Under the pieces are notes generated by a model. It saw nothing but the letters and a program-made list of their open reading frames with translations. It did no database searches and was not told the DNA's origin. A DNA stretch of 64,000 nt from JBEKYD01 sp049511335 (lineage in GTDB: Bacteria; Acidobacteriota; Terriglobia; Bryobacterales; Bryobacteraceae). This document shows, piece after piece, positions 8,811 through 17,106 of this stretch. Where the stretch lies: the NCBI GenBank assembly GCA_049511335.1, contig JBEKYD010000001.1, positions 40,271 through 104,270 of the forward strand, written 5' to 3'. Each line of letters opens with the position of its first letter. Within the stretch, counting starts at the first letter, position 1. The position numbers and the translations under genes are program-made.

Positions 8811-9852
8811 TTTGTCGATCGCCTTGGCGGTCATAGTTATGTTCGCAGCTCTGATCTATGCGGGTAGGCGCGAGCGGCGCCCAATCTTAGACAGGATCGG
8901 CGAGGTGAATCTGTGGCCGGCGGTTGCCGCTTCCGGAATTGCAGCGCGGCCGGCAGCGCAAGATTTTCCGTTTAGGGTCGATGATCAGGCCGAGGTGCTG
9001 GAGACGGGGCTGCAAGATGTTCGCGGGCTGGCGTGCCGGGACGACGACGTATATGTGGCCGAAGGGAACGGCAGAGTTTTGAAGTACCCGGGGAACGTCC
9101 GCATCGTTGCGCCTGTAACGGACGCAGGCGAACCGGTGAAAATCGACCTAAGAGGCGCGGCAGTCCATGGCGATTCCCTTCTGCTCGCCGATTTCGGCCG
9201 CGGTATCGTCGTCGACCGTCCAGCGCCGCCGGGCGATATACGGGAACAAGCCATCAGCGGCAAAGAGATTTCTGGCCCGTGCGGAATCGCCGTGGCGGCG
9301 GACGGCGCGCTCTTTGTAACCGACGACCGTCCGTGGCCGAAGCCCGGGAGCGAAGCGGCATTTGAGACAGCCGACTGTTCGCGTTGGCTGGATAAAGGAA
9401 GTCCACGAATCTTTGGGTCCGTATTTATGGCCCCGGCCGCGGCCGCCCCTGCGCCATACTCGTGGACGATCGTCCAAACCCGGCTGAGGCATCCTTCGGG
9501 GATCGCGGCGGTGGGAGCGAACGGCCCGGTTTACTTAGCGGAGGCGGATGACACGGAAGTACGATGGCCGGTGATTGAGTGGAGCGGCACGGAGTGGGTG
9601 CAACGGAAAGCGCTCGGCTCTGCGCCAATCGAAGGCAGAAAACTGTCCCCGTTCCTGGGCGTGGCGCTTTCCCCGCAGGGCCGATTCATCTTCGCGGCTG
9701 GTCCGAAGGGACTATACGTATTCAGCCGAACTTCAATGCTCGGACAGATGGTATTCGAAGAGCCGGTGGGCGGTGTGGCAGCTTGCGGCCGCACACTTTA
9801 CCTGACCGTAGGCCAGCGCCTTTGCCGCATCTGGCTGCATAAGACAGCTTAG
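8794..9852 (+). CDS. Membrane-anchored beta-propeller-like protein of unknown function
   Basis: GTG 8794 follows a purine-rich ribosome site and overlaps the patatin gene by 17 bases, so the two are probably co-translated. The 352-residue product has one N-terminal helix (SIALAVIVMFAALIYAG) acting as anchor or uncleaved signal, then repeated motifs of the NHL/SMP-30 type: LACRDDDVYVAEGNGRVLKY, CGIAVAADGALFVTDD, HPSGIAAVGANGPVYLAEAD, LGVALSPQGRFIFAA. These repeats suggest a six-bladed propeller facing the periplasm. No catalytic residues can be assigned. Its likely job is tied to the patatin-like partner. Confidence 0.7.
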   Translation: MIKKRDLSIALAVIVMFAALIYAGRRERRPILDRIGEVNLWPAVAASGIAARPAAQDFPFRVDDQAEVLETGLQDVRGLACRDDDVYVAEGNGRVLKYPGNVRIVAPVTDAGEPVKIDLRGAAVHGDSLLLADFGRGIVVDRPAPPGDIREQAISGKEISGPCGIAVAADGALFVTDDRPWPKPGSEAAFETADCSRWLDKGSPRIFGSVFMAPAAAAPAPYSWTIVQTRLRHPSGIAAVGANGPVYLAEADDTEVRWPVIEWSGTEWVQRKALGSAPIEGRKLSPFLGVALSPQGRFIFAAGPKGLYVFSRTSMLGQMVFEEPVGGVAACGRTLYLTVGQRLCRIWLHKTA

Positions 9853-9882
9853 TCCACTACTTCATAAGTTCACCTACGTATT

Positions 9883-9963
9883 CCCGGGCAACCGCTTCCT
9901 AACGGTCGCGGCTCGGAGACGCGCGAAACGGAGCCGCGACCGTTAGGGAGCGGTTTGCCCGGG
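9883..9963. repeat. Dispersed palindrome, family A copy 1
   Basis: A left arm from CCCGGGCAACCGC through CGGTCGCGGCTC pairs with a right arm GAGCCGCGACCG through GCGGTTTGCCCGGG, a stem of about 32 bp with few mismatches and a short loop. The core arm recurs at 19774-19856, 25425-25519 and, as a half copy, at 50429-50456. This copy lies between the convergent propeller and lactonase genes, so the hairpin may also end transcription from both sides. Confidence 0.85.
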
Positions 9964-10020
9964 ATGTTACCGAACTTCCGAAGTGATGTAATTAGTGAAA
10001 AGCAACGGGCGACGCTCTTC

Positions 10021-11136
10021 CTACTTCTTCACAAACACGACCGAAACCGGCGATGGGACCTCCAGTGTAGAGCCTGTTGGGGCAAGCTGCCCGGTCTTTC
10101 GGTCGATCCGAAAAACCACGACGTTGTCCGAGTTCTCGTTACCCGCCAGCAGGTACGCGCCGGTGGGGTCGATCGCAAATGCGCGCGGTGTCTTGCCGCC
10201 GGTAGACACATGGCCGAGCGCGGTCAGCTTGCCGTCAGCCGCATGGATGGCGAAGATGGCGATGGAATTGTATTCGCGCAGCGAAGCGTAGAGGAACCGT
10301 CCAGCCGGATCGATGGCGATCTCCGCGCCGCTCCGGACGCCGGTGTACCCCGCGGGCAGGGCATCGATGGTCTCGATCTCTTGCAGCACGCCGGCGCTCG
10401 CATCGTAGCGGCAGGCCACCACTCTCGCTCCCATCTCCGTCAGTACGTAAACCAAACGGCCGTTCGGGTGAAATGCCAGATGCCGCGGGCCGTAGCCGGA
10501 GGCAATCTTGAAGAACGGCGGATCGTTAGCCGCCAGCGAGCCCTTCGCCCGGTCGATCCGATAAACCATCACTTTATCCAGCCCGAGGTCCGGCACCAGC
10601 AGGAAGCGATTGTCGGGTGAAACGAACACGCCGTGCGCGTGGGGGCCTTTCTGCCGGTCTGGGTTGATGCTGCTACCGGTATGCTGCACGAATCCCGAAA
10701 GTTCTCCCAACGTGCCGTCCTTGTGTACCGGATATGCTTCGACGCTGCCGCTGCCGTAGTCGGCGGCAAACAGCCAATCGCCAGTCTTATCCAGGGTAAG
10801 ATGGCACGGGCCGGAACCGCGCGACTTGACCCGGTTGAGCAGCTTCAGCCGGCCTGACTGCCCATCGATAGCGAAGGCGCTGACTCCGCCGTCGCCCTGT
10901 TCGTGAACCGCGTAGAGGAACTGCCCGTTGGGGTGGACCGCCAGAAACGCCGGATTCGCCGTTTCCGCCGCCAGACCGATGGAAGCAAACTTTCCGTCGG
11001 CGGGATCGAAGCGGTAAGCATAAATGCCCTTACTCTTGTCCGTGTGTGTGTAAGTGCCGAAGTAAGCGACGTACTGGGCAAACATGGCCGGCGTGAACGC
11101 CGCGGCCATCGCGAAACTACGTAAGATCGTCATCAT
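10021..11136 (-). CDS. Secreted lactonase-family beta-propeller (6-phosphogluconolactonase type)
   Basis: The 371-residue product starts MMTILRSFAMAAAFTPAMFA, a Sec signal peptide. It is a seven-bladed propeller of the lactonase (YbhE/Pgl) family, with blades such as AYFGTYTHTDKSKGIYAYRF, NPAFLAVHPNGQFLYAVHE, HAHGVFVSPDNRFLLVPDLG and GPRHLAFHPNGRLVYVLTE. E. coli YbhE hydrolyses 6-phosphogluconolactone in the cytoplasm. An exported member more likely acts on unphosphorylated sugar lactones, though many family members have no proven activity. It starts 12 bases after the beta-glucosidase gene ends and is probably cotranscribed with it. Confidence 0.85.
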   Translation of the reverse strand: MMTILRSFAMAAAFTPAMFAQYVAYFGTYTHTDKSKGIYAYRFDPADGKFASIGLAAETANPAFLAVHPNGQFLYAVHEQGDGGVSAFAIDGQSGRLKLLNRVKSRGSGPCHLTLDKTGDWLFAADYGSGSVEAYPVHKDGTLGELSGFVQHTGSSINPDRQKGPHAHGVFVSPDNRFLLVPDLGLDKVMVYRIDRAKGSLAANDPPFFKIASGYGPRHLAFHPNGRLVYVLTEMGARVVACRYDASAGVLQEIETIDALPAGYTGVRSGAEIAIDPAGRFLYASLREYNSIAIFAIHAADGKLTALGHVSTGGKTPRAFAIDPTGAYLLAGNENSDNVVVFRIDRKTGQLAPTGSTLEVPSPVSVVFVKK

Positions 11137-11148
11137 TTGATCCCCACC

Positions 11149-13386
11149 CTACTTCCCGCCCGCCGTCAGATCGAAGTTTCCACGCAACCGAATATCGCGC
11201 GACGATGTCCCGACCCGCACTTCGAACCTACCGGGCTCCGAGACCCACTCCTTTTTCGACGGGCTGTAGAACGACATCGCGCCGCGGTCGAGCGTGAATT
11301 TCACCGGCTGCACTTCGCCGGGCTTCAAGACCACTCGCCGAAATCCTTTCAACTCCTGAACCGGGCGGTCGACACTCGATTTCACGTCGTGCACATAGAC
11401 CTGCACGACTTCAGCGCCTGCCCGCGACCCGCTATTGCGGACCTGGAGGGCGACATCGACCGGCGCGCCCGCGGCAACCTGCGCCGGTGCGATTCGCAAA
11501 TCGCTCAAATCGAACTTCGAATACGACAAGCCATGGCCGAACGGGAACAAAGGCTCGACGTTGCGCGTATCGAAATACCGGTAGCCGACGTAAATGCCCT
11601 CGGCATACGCGACGTGCAGATTGGTTCCGGGGTAGTGGCCATATGCCGGTGAATTTTCCCATTTCTTGGGGAAAGTGACCGGCAGTTTTCCGGAGGGATT
11701 GGCCACACCGAACAGGATGTCGGCGATTGCGTTGCCGCCCTCCTGGCCGCCATACCACATGTCCAGAATGGCGGGGACCCGATCCACCCAACGATCCATC
11801 GCCACCGGCGAGCCCGCATTGATCACCACGACCGTGTTCCGATTGGCCTTCACCACGGCCTCGATGAGCTCATCCTGGCCCGCCGGGAGGTTCATGGTCT
11901 TACGGTCGAAATCTTCGGACTCGATCGAGGCCGCGTTCCCGGCCACGACGATTGCCACATCGGCCTTCGCCGCCAGAGCCGCTGCCTCTTTCCGCAGTTG
12001 TTCCCGAATCGCCGGCGCGTCTTTGGCGGCGTCTTCTCCCTCCATGGACACTCCCAAAGCATAGTCGACCTTCACGCCGCTGCCGGCGCGCTCGCGGATA
12101 CCGTCGAGCGGCTTCACGGCATATTTCGGGCGGACCAGCGAACTCCCGCCGCCGCCCGTACGGGCGACCGCCGCGTTGGGCCCAATCACCGCGATCGAAT
12201 GGAGCCGGGCGGCGCTGAGTGGCAACAGGCTACCTTGGTTCTTCAGCAGCACGATGCCTTCGGTTGCCGCGGTGCGCGCCACCGCCCTCTGTTCGGGCGT
12301 GTCCACCGGGCCGCCTCCCGGATGCTGTTTTTGAAATAAACCGCTGGCGAAGAGAACTCGTAAAATGCTGCCGGCGTTCTGGTCGATTGCCGCCTGGGAG
12401 ATCTTCCCCGCCTTCACTTCCGCAAGGACCTTATCGGGCGTGAGCCACCCGCAACCGTTTCCGTCCCTTTGCGTCGACGGTTTGACCAGCCAGTCGCGCA
12501 TGGCCTGGCCGCCCGGCATCTCCAAATCCATCCCCGCGTTCACCGTCCCCGCGGTGCTGTACGTGCTTCCCCAATCGGAGATCACGAAGCCGCGGAACCC
12601 CCACTGTTTTCTGAGGATGTCGTGCAGGAGGTAAGTATTCTCAGCGCAGTAGAACCCGTTCACCTTGTTATATGCGTTCATCACCGACCAGACGCCGGCC
12701 TCCTCCACGGCGGCCTTGAATGCCGGGAGGTAGATTTCGTGCAGGGCGCGTTCGTCGATGCTCTCATCGATCCGGTGCCGCTCAAACTCCTGGTTGTTGG
12801 CGGCGAAATGTTTGACGGTGGCGATCACTCCCTCGCCTTGCACGCCTCGGATGTAGGCCACGGCGAGCCGTCCCGCCAGATACGGGTCTTCTCCGTATCC
12901 TTCGAAATCCCGGCCCCAGAGGGGCACGCGGTTGATGTTGACGGTCGGCCCGAGAATCATATCGCGGCCCAGAGCCTTGACTTCCTGCCCAATCGCCTGA
13001 CCTTCGCGTTCGACCAGTACGGGGTCCCAGGTGGCTGCCATCGCCACACCCGCCGGGAAGGCAGTGCTGGTGACGGTAGTCGCGGTGGCAGTCGTAATCG
13101 CGGAACTTCCCAGCCACGACCGGACACCCATTGGTCCGTCGGCCATCTTGATGCTCGGAATACCCAGCCGCGCGTTCGGCGTGGTTTCCATCCAACCGGC
13201 CCCGGCCAGCATCGCTGCTTTCTCTTCCAGGGTCATCCGGCGCAACAGGTCGGAGACGCGTTGTTCGACGCCGGAACTGGCGTCCCTATCGGCTGGCGCT
13301 GCGCCGGCGCGCGGCGTCTGGGCGCTCAGCAACAGCCCGACACCCGCGGCAACGACAATGACAAGAACAAAATAAATCGGTCGCAT
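11149..13386 (-). CDS. Secreted beta-glucosidase-type glycoside hydrolase family 3
   Basis: ATG 13386 has GAGGTG at a suitable distance and begins a signal peptide (MRPIYFVLVIVVAAGVGLLL). Upstream in-frame starts lack a ribosome site. The 745-residue protein has the GH3 TIM barrel with KHFAANNQE and the nucleophile Asp in VISDWGS near residue 270. The alpha/beta sandwich domain begins with EGIVLLKNQGSLLPL, and a C-terminal fibronectin-III-like domain contains AGAEVVQVYVHD and ELKGFRRVVL. This is the usual layout of bacterial beta-glucosidases, which release glucose from cello- or other beta-linked oligosaccharides outside the cytoplasm. It is first gene of a pair with the lactonase-family protein. 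Confidence 0.92.
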   Translation of the reverse strand: MRPIYFVLVIVVAAGVGLLLSAQTPRAGAAPADRDASSGVEQRVSDLLRRMTLEEKAAMLAGAGWMETTPNARLGIPSIKMADGPMGVRSWLGSSAITTATATTVTSTAFPAGVAMAATWDPVLVEREGQAIGQEVKALGRDMILGPTVNINRVPLWGRDFEGYGEDPYLAGRLAVAYIRGVQGEGVIATVKHFAANNQEFERHRIDESIDERALHEIYLPAFKAAVEEAGVWSVMNAYNKVNGFYCAENTYLLHDILRKQWGFRGFVISDWGSTYSTAGTVNAGMDLEMPGGQAMRDWLVKPSTQRDGNGCGWLTPDKVLAEVKAGKISQAAIDQNAGSILRVLFASGLFQKQHPGGGPVDTPEQRAVARTAATEGIVLLKNQGSLLPLSAARLHSIAVIGPNAAVARTGGGGSSLVRPKYAVKPLDGIRERAGSGVKVDYALGVSMEGEDAAKDAPAIREQLRKEAAALAAKADVAIVVAGNAASIESEDFDRKTMNLPAGQDELIEAVVKANRNTVVVINAGSPVAMDRWVDRVPAILDMWYGGQEGGNAIADILFGVANPSGKLPVTFPKKWENSPAYGHYPGTNLHVAYAEGIYVGYRYFDTRNVEPLFPFGHGLSYSKFDLSDLRIAPAQVAAGAPVDVALQVRNSGSRAGAEVVQVYVHDVKSSVDRPVQELKGFRRVVLKPGEVQPVKFTLDRGAMSFYSPSKKEWVSEPGRFEVRVGTSSRDIRLRGNFDLTAGGK

Positions 13387-13666
13387 ATGGAACATCACCT
13401 CGGATTCACACCCGCACGAAGCGCATGCACGCTCCGAAGCGAGGATAGTATCAGGCATACCTTCATTTGTACAGTTGACAAAAACCGCTGCTTCGATCCC
13501 TGCGATCGTGAAACACAGCCGCCGCCAATGGAGAGTCGAGTCAAGCGAAAGTATTTACTTTACGAATCGATTGGTTTCGCCTATATTGCTTATGGACGCG
13601 GGCGAAAAGCTTACTCCAGCGGGCAGCGGGTCTGGCGCCCGCCCGTCGGTCACAGTGGAGGAACCG
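13387..13666. promoter_or_regulatory. Divergent intergenic region between the GH3 and aldo/keto reductase genes
   Basis: About 280 bases separate the two divergent starts, so promoters for both should lie here. A TTGT-N7-ACAA element sits at 13467-13481, and an AT-richer stretch lies around 13550-13600. No -35/-10 pair with good spacing stands out on either strand. A GGGCAGCGGGTCTGGCGCCC hairpin lies about 40 bases before the reductase start. Confidence 0.35.
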
Positions 13667-14638
13667 GTGATTCAAAGAGCAATCCCTTTTATACGGCGCA
13701 GGACTTTCGTGGGGGCCGCGTTTGCCGGCCTGGGCATTACGGGGCTCGGCGCCAAGCCGCCTAAGCCGAAGGCCGGCGATACGCCGATGCGGGAATTCGG
13801 CAAGACCGGCGTGAAACTGACGATCGTCGGCCAGGCCGGCGCCCGCCTGGCCCTGCTGCGCACCAAGGAGGCCGCGCGGCTTCAGGTGCACCACGCTTAC
13901 GATCTGGGACTGAACTATTTCGATTGCGCGCATTCGTACTGGGACGGGCACTCCGAAGAGGTTTACGGCGACGTGCTTTCCGACGTTCGCAAGAATGTCT
14001 TCATCACCACTAAGTGCACCAAGCGCACGCGGAAGGAAGCCGACGACGAACTGACTCTCTCTCTCCGCAGCTTGAAGACGGACTACCTGGACTTGTGGCA
14101 GATGCACGCCATCCAGGACCAGACGGATGTGGAGAAGATCTTCGCGCCCGGCGGGGCCATAGAGGCCTTCGAAGCGGCCAAAAAGGCCGGCAAGTGCCGG
14201 TTCTTTGGCTTCACCGGACACCACGATCCCAACACTCACGTGGCCATGCTGAAGGCCTACGAGAAGTGGGATTCGATTCTGATGCCGCTGCATGCGGCCG
14301 ATCCTTCGTACTTGAGTTTTGAAAAGATCACCCTGCCGCTGGCGGTGGAGCGGGGCATTGGCATCCAAGCCATGAAGGTATTCGCCAATGCGTTCCTGTT
14401 GCGCGTGATGAATGCGGAGGAATGCCTGAAGTACGCTCTCAGCCTGCCTATTCATTGCGCCACCGTCGGCTGCAGCACCCTGGGACAACTGGACGATGAC
14501 GTGCGCTTCGCGCAGAACTTCAAACCGTACACGCCGGAGGAGATGGAGGGTCTGCGCAAGATCGCCGTTACAGCCGGGCCGGGCGGCTTGAAGGGGCCGG
14601 CCTTGGAATACTGGAAGATCGGCGGCGACTGGAAGTAG
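13667..14638 (+). CDS. Tat-signal aldo/keto reductase
   Basis: GTG 13667 has GGAGG five bases upstream and opens a twin-arginine signal (IRRRTFVGAAFAGLGITGLG); the frame extends further upstream but without signal logic. The mature part is an aldo/keto reductase barrel of about 285 residues. The tetrad is visible as Asp in YFDCAHSYW (near 84), Tyr a few residues later, Lys in FITTKCTKRT (near 115) and His in LWQMHAIQ (near 145). The family reduces aldehydes or ketones, or oxidises sugars, with NADP(H). Export would need folding with cofactor first, as known for Zymomonas glucose-fructose oxidoreductase. It converges with the GntR gene across 62 bases. Confidence 0.88.
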   Translation: MIQRAIPFIRRRTFVGAAFAGLGITGLGAKPPKPKAGDTPMREFGKTGVKLTIVGQAGARLALLRTKEAARLQVHHAYDLGLNYFDCAHSYWDGHSEEVYGDVLSDVRKNVFITTKCTKRTRKEADDELTLSLRSLKTDYLDLWQMHAIQDQTDVEKIFAPGGAIEAFEAAKKAGKCRFFGFTGHHDPNTHVAMLKAYEKWDSILMPLHAADPSYLSFEKITLPLAVERGIGIQAMKVFANAFLLRVMNAEECLKYALSLPIHCATVGCSTLGQLDDDVRFAQNFKPYTPEEMEGLRKIAVTAGPGGLKGPALEYWKIGGDWK

Positions 14639-14700
14639 GTCATCGCCATACCGCGCCTGACATTCGCTTCGCCCCCGGCAATTTCGGTATCGCCACCGCC

Positions 14701-15426
14701 TCAGCCCGAAAGCGCCGGGGTCCTCACATCGCGCCCCGCCGCCCCAGGCCCACCGTTTCGGATATCGAAGAGCAGGGTGAGCTTTTCCGTGTGAAAATAG
14801 TCCACCGCGCGCTCCATGCATTCGCGCACGTTCCGGCCGTCGCGAACCGCTCTGAGAAGCTCTGCGTGCTGTTGAACGCCCGCCAGCAGCGTCTCTCGAT
14901 CGGGAGGACACGTCATGTTGAAGAATGCGAACAAGGGAAGGACCATGGTTTCCAGCGCCGCGGCCAGAAACCGGTTTCCCGTGGCATGCCAGATGGTAGT
15001 GTGAAACTCAACGTCTAACCGGCAGAAGGACTCCAGATCGAGAAGAACGGCCGCCGGCCCCATCCCGTCGATACACCGCTGTAAGCGGTCGAGAATGGCT
15101 GGCGTCATGCGGCCCTGCAGCAGTTCCGCCGCCAAGCCTTCCAAATTCCGCCGCACGCAGAAGATCTGTTCCACGTCATCGACCGTCAACTGAGTGACGA
15201 ACGTTCCCTTATTCGCGACCCGAGTGACAAATCCCCTGGATTGCAGCTCGAACAAGGCTTCACGAACGGCTGTGTTACCGACTCCCAGTTGTTTGGCCAT
15301 CTGGCTCTCGACGATTCGATGGCCGGGCCTCAGCTTGCCCGAGAGAATGGCCCTTCGGATCGCTTCGACGATGCGTTCCTTCCTGCTGATCGTCGTTATA
15401 GGATCGACTACGAGTGCTTTATTCAT
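14701..15426 (-). CDS. GntR-family transcriptional regulator, FadR/FCD subfamily
   Basis: ATG 15426 with GGAG seven bases upstream gives 241 residues. The N-terminal winged helix (ERIVEAIRRAILSGKLRPGH, then TAVREALFELQSRGFV) is typical GntR. The C-terminal all-helical FCD domain has the metal-binding pattern FHTTIWHATGNRFL and QQHAELLRAVRDG. FCD regulators respond to small organic acids such as lactate, gluconate or galactonate and normally repress. That fits the hydroxy-acid oxidase, dehydratase and permease genes around it. It lies just downstream of, and in the same direction as, the cytochrome gene and could be the last gene of that operon. Confidence 0.9.
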   Translation of the reverse strand: MNKALVVDPITTISRKERIVEAIRRAILSGKLRPGHRIVESQMAKQLGVGNTAVREALFELQSRGFVTRVANKGTFVTQLTVDDVEQIFCVRRNLEGLAAELLQGRMTPAILDRLQRCIDGMGPAAVLLDLESFCRLDVEFHTTIWHATGNRFLAAALETMVLPLFAFFNMTCPPDRETLLAGVQQHAELLRAVRDGRNVRECMERAVDYFHTEKLTLLFDIRNGGPGAAGRDVRTPALSG

Positions 15427-15443
15427 TGGTAAGCTCCAGCACT

Positions 15444-15827
15444 TTAGAAGGCGCCGCTCTGGCGGTGACACCGATCGCAGGTATCGAACGCGCCTTTCCC
15501 GTTGGAGAAGGCGTTTTTGCGATCGTCGGGCACGCCGTCGTTATTGTGACACGCAAAACACTTTGCGCCCGTTGTATGGTCCGCAAACGCGATGAGCCCT
15601 TGTCTGCGCGTAGCAAAGAGTGCCTTTCCCGTGCCCGCGAAATCGCCGTGGCAATCGTTGCAGCGAAAGCCCTCGGATGCGTGCCGTTGGTGGTCGAAGA
15701 CGACCTTACCGTGTCCGCCGCCGCGATAACTCAGGGTGGGCAGAGGCCCACCCGCTTCGATCGATCCCGGCCACAGGCAGAGCAGCGCCCAAGTCAGCGC
15801 CAGCCCTATACCGATTCGGAGTCGCAT
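15444..15827 (-). CDS. Small triheme c-type cytochrome (cytochrome c7/c3-like)
   Basis: ATG 15827 has GGGGGA close upstream and opens a signal peptide (MRLRIGIGLALTWALLCLWP to SIEA). The mature protein of about 100 residues carries three CxxCH haem motifs, CNDCH, CFACH and CDRCH. Additional His residues in VVFDHQRH and AFADHTTG could be distal ligands, as in cytochrome c7. It starts 8 bases after the hydroxy-acid oxidase gene ends, so the two are almost certainly one operon. The obvious role is to accept electrons from that enzyme in the periplasm and pass them to the respiratory chain; this pairing is inference from order. Confidence 0.88.
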   Translation of the reverse strand: MRLRIGIGLALTWALLCLWPGSIEAGGPLPTLSYRGGGHGKVVFDHQRHASEGFRCNDCHGDFAGTGKALFATRRQGLIAFADHTTGAKCFACHNNDGVPDDRKNAFSNGKGAFDTCDRCHRQSGAF

Positions 15828-15835
15828 GGTCCCCC

Positions 15836-17083
15836 TTAGACTCTGACGATCCGGCGGTCGATCTTCGAGACGCTCGGAACGCCGGTCAGGACCATGGCGC
15901 GCTCGAACTCGTCCTTCATCGTGTTCATGAAGAGCGCGACTCCTTCGCGGCCACCGCCAAACGCCGCCCGCAGGAGATGGCGCCCGACCATGACCGCGTC
16001 GGCGCCCAATGCCAAACACTTGATTACATCGAGACCGCTCTGCATGCAGCCATCGATAAAGATCACCATCTTACCTTTGACCTTATCGGCAATTGCGGCC
16101 AGCACGTCCGCGCCTCCGGGCGTGCCGTCCAACACCCTCCCTCCGTGATTCGATACCACTATCCCTTTGGCGCCTGTGTCGGCCGCCAGCAGGGCTTCGT
16201 CGGGCGTCATGATTCCTTTGATCACCAGGGGCATCTTGATGGAGCGAGCCAGATCGCGCAATTGCGCGACCGACTTGGGTCCATAGGTGACCTCGGGCGG
16301 GGTATTTCGCTGGTAACGTCCGGCAGAGTCGATGTCGATGGTGACCATAAAAGGTGCAGCCGCCTCAATCATCGGGTAGATTTTCATAATGGTCGAGTTG
16401 GGAACCGGCTTGACGCCGTAAACCGCCCGGCCGTGATATCGGGCAACGATATCCAATCGCGACTGCAGATCCTGAACGGCGAAGGCAGGCGATTCACCGA
16501 CACCGCCGGCGGTGCCGGCATCGTTGCACCCTCCGATAATGGCGTCGAAGAACCGTTCCACCGGCATGCCTTTGCCAAAACCGGCTCCGTTGTAGCCCAT
16601 CGGCGCGGCGACGGCGGGAAAGGAGAGTTTCTGACCGAAAATCGTGGTCGAGGTGTCGGGCCTGGTGAGCTCAGTCAGCGTCCGCAGATTGAGCTCCACG
16701 CGCTGTAGCGCCGTGTAATTGTTCTGGAACGATTTGCCCGACCCGATGCCGCCGATGCCCCCGGACTCTCCCGCACAAGCCACTCCATCGCATTGCGGAC
16801 AGACGCGACAGGTTGGGTATAACAATTCCCGCGCCTTCGTATAGACAGCCTTTACCGTGAGCGCTGGCGCCGAACTGACAGCGGAACTCTGCCCAGCGCT
16901 CTGCGCCTGGGCCGCGGCGGCCGCGGAAAGGAGTGCTTGACCGGCCAAGCCGCCCGTCCCAAGAGCAGCGGAAACCCCGAAAAGATCTCGCCTGCTCAGA
17001 TTGCACGGATCGTTAGCACGGTCCCGTCGCGCGTCTCGACCGCCGTTGACTGGTTCCAGATTTGCGTTCGTTTTTGCAGTCAT
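15836..17083 (-). CDS. Tat-signal FMN-dependent alpha-hydroxy-acid oxidase/dehydrogenase
   Basis: ATG 17083 with GGAG seven bases upstream gives 415 residues. A twin-arginine signal (LSRRDLFGVSAALG, then Ala-rich to AAAAQA) begins near residue 36. The barrel shows FMN-site features: APMGYNGAG, VIKGIMTPDEAL with the phosphate-region Lys, and the catalytic His in VVSNHGGRVLDG near residue 312. An N-terminal cysteine-rich insert (CRVCPQCDGVACAGESGG) is known in a subset of this family. Such enzymes oxidise L-lactate, glycolate or similar. The Tat signal and adjoining triheme cytochrome point to a periplasmic dehydrogenase that feeds a cytochrome. Its substrate is not known. Confidence 0.88.
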   Translation of the reverse strand: MTAKTNANLEPVNGGRDARRDRANDPCNLSRRDLFGVSAALGTGGLAGQALLSAAAAAQAQSAGQSSAVSSAPALTVKAVYTKARELLYPTCRVCPQCDGVACAGESGGIGGIGSGKSFQNNYTALQRVELNLRTLTELTRPDTSTTIFGQKLSFPAVAAPMGYNGAGFGKGMPVERFFDAIIGGCNDAGTAGGVGESPAFAVQDLQSRLDIVARYHGRAVYGVKPVPNSTIMKIYPMIEAAAPFMVTIDIDSAGRYQRNTPPEVTYGPKSVAQLRDLARSIKMPLVIKGIMTPDEALLAADTGAKGIVVSNHGGRVLDGTPGGADVLAAIADKVKGKMVIFIDGCMQSGLDVIKCLALGADAVMVGRHLLRAAFGGGREGVALFMNTMKDEFERAMVLTGVPSVSKIDRRIVRV

Positions 17084-17106
17084 GATTGAGCTCCAAACTA
17101 TCCTTG

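Noticed and set aside
13467..13481. TTGT-N7-ACAA element upstream of GH3 as a GntR operator
   Set aside because: The half sites are only four bases and the match to FadR-type sites is loose; it also differs from the motif shared at 19657 and 19970.
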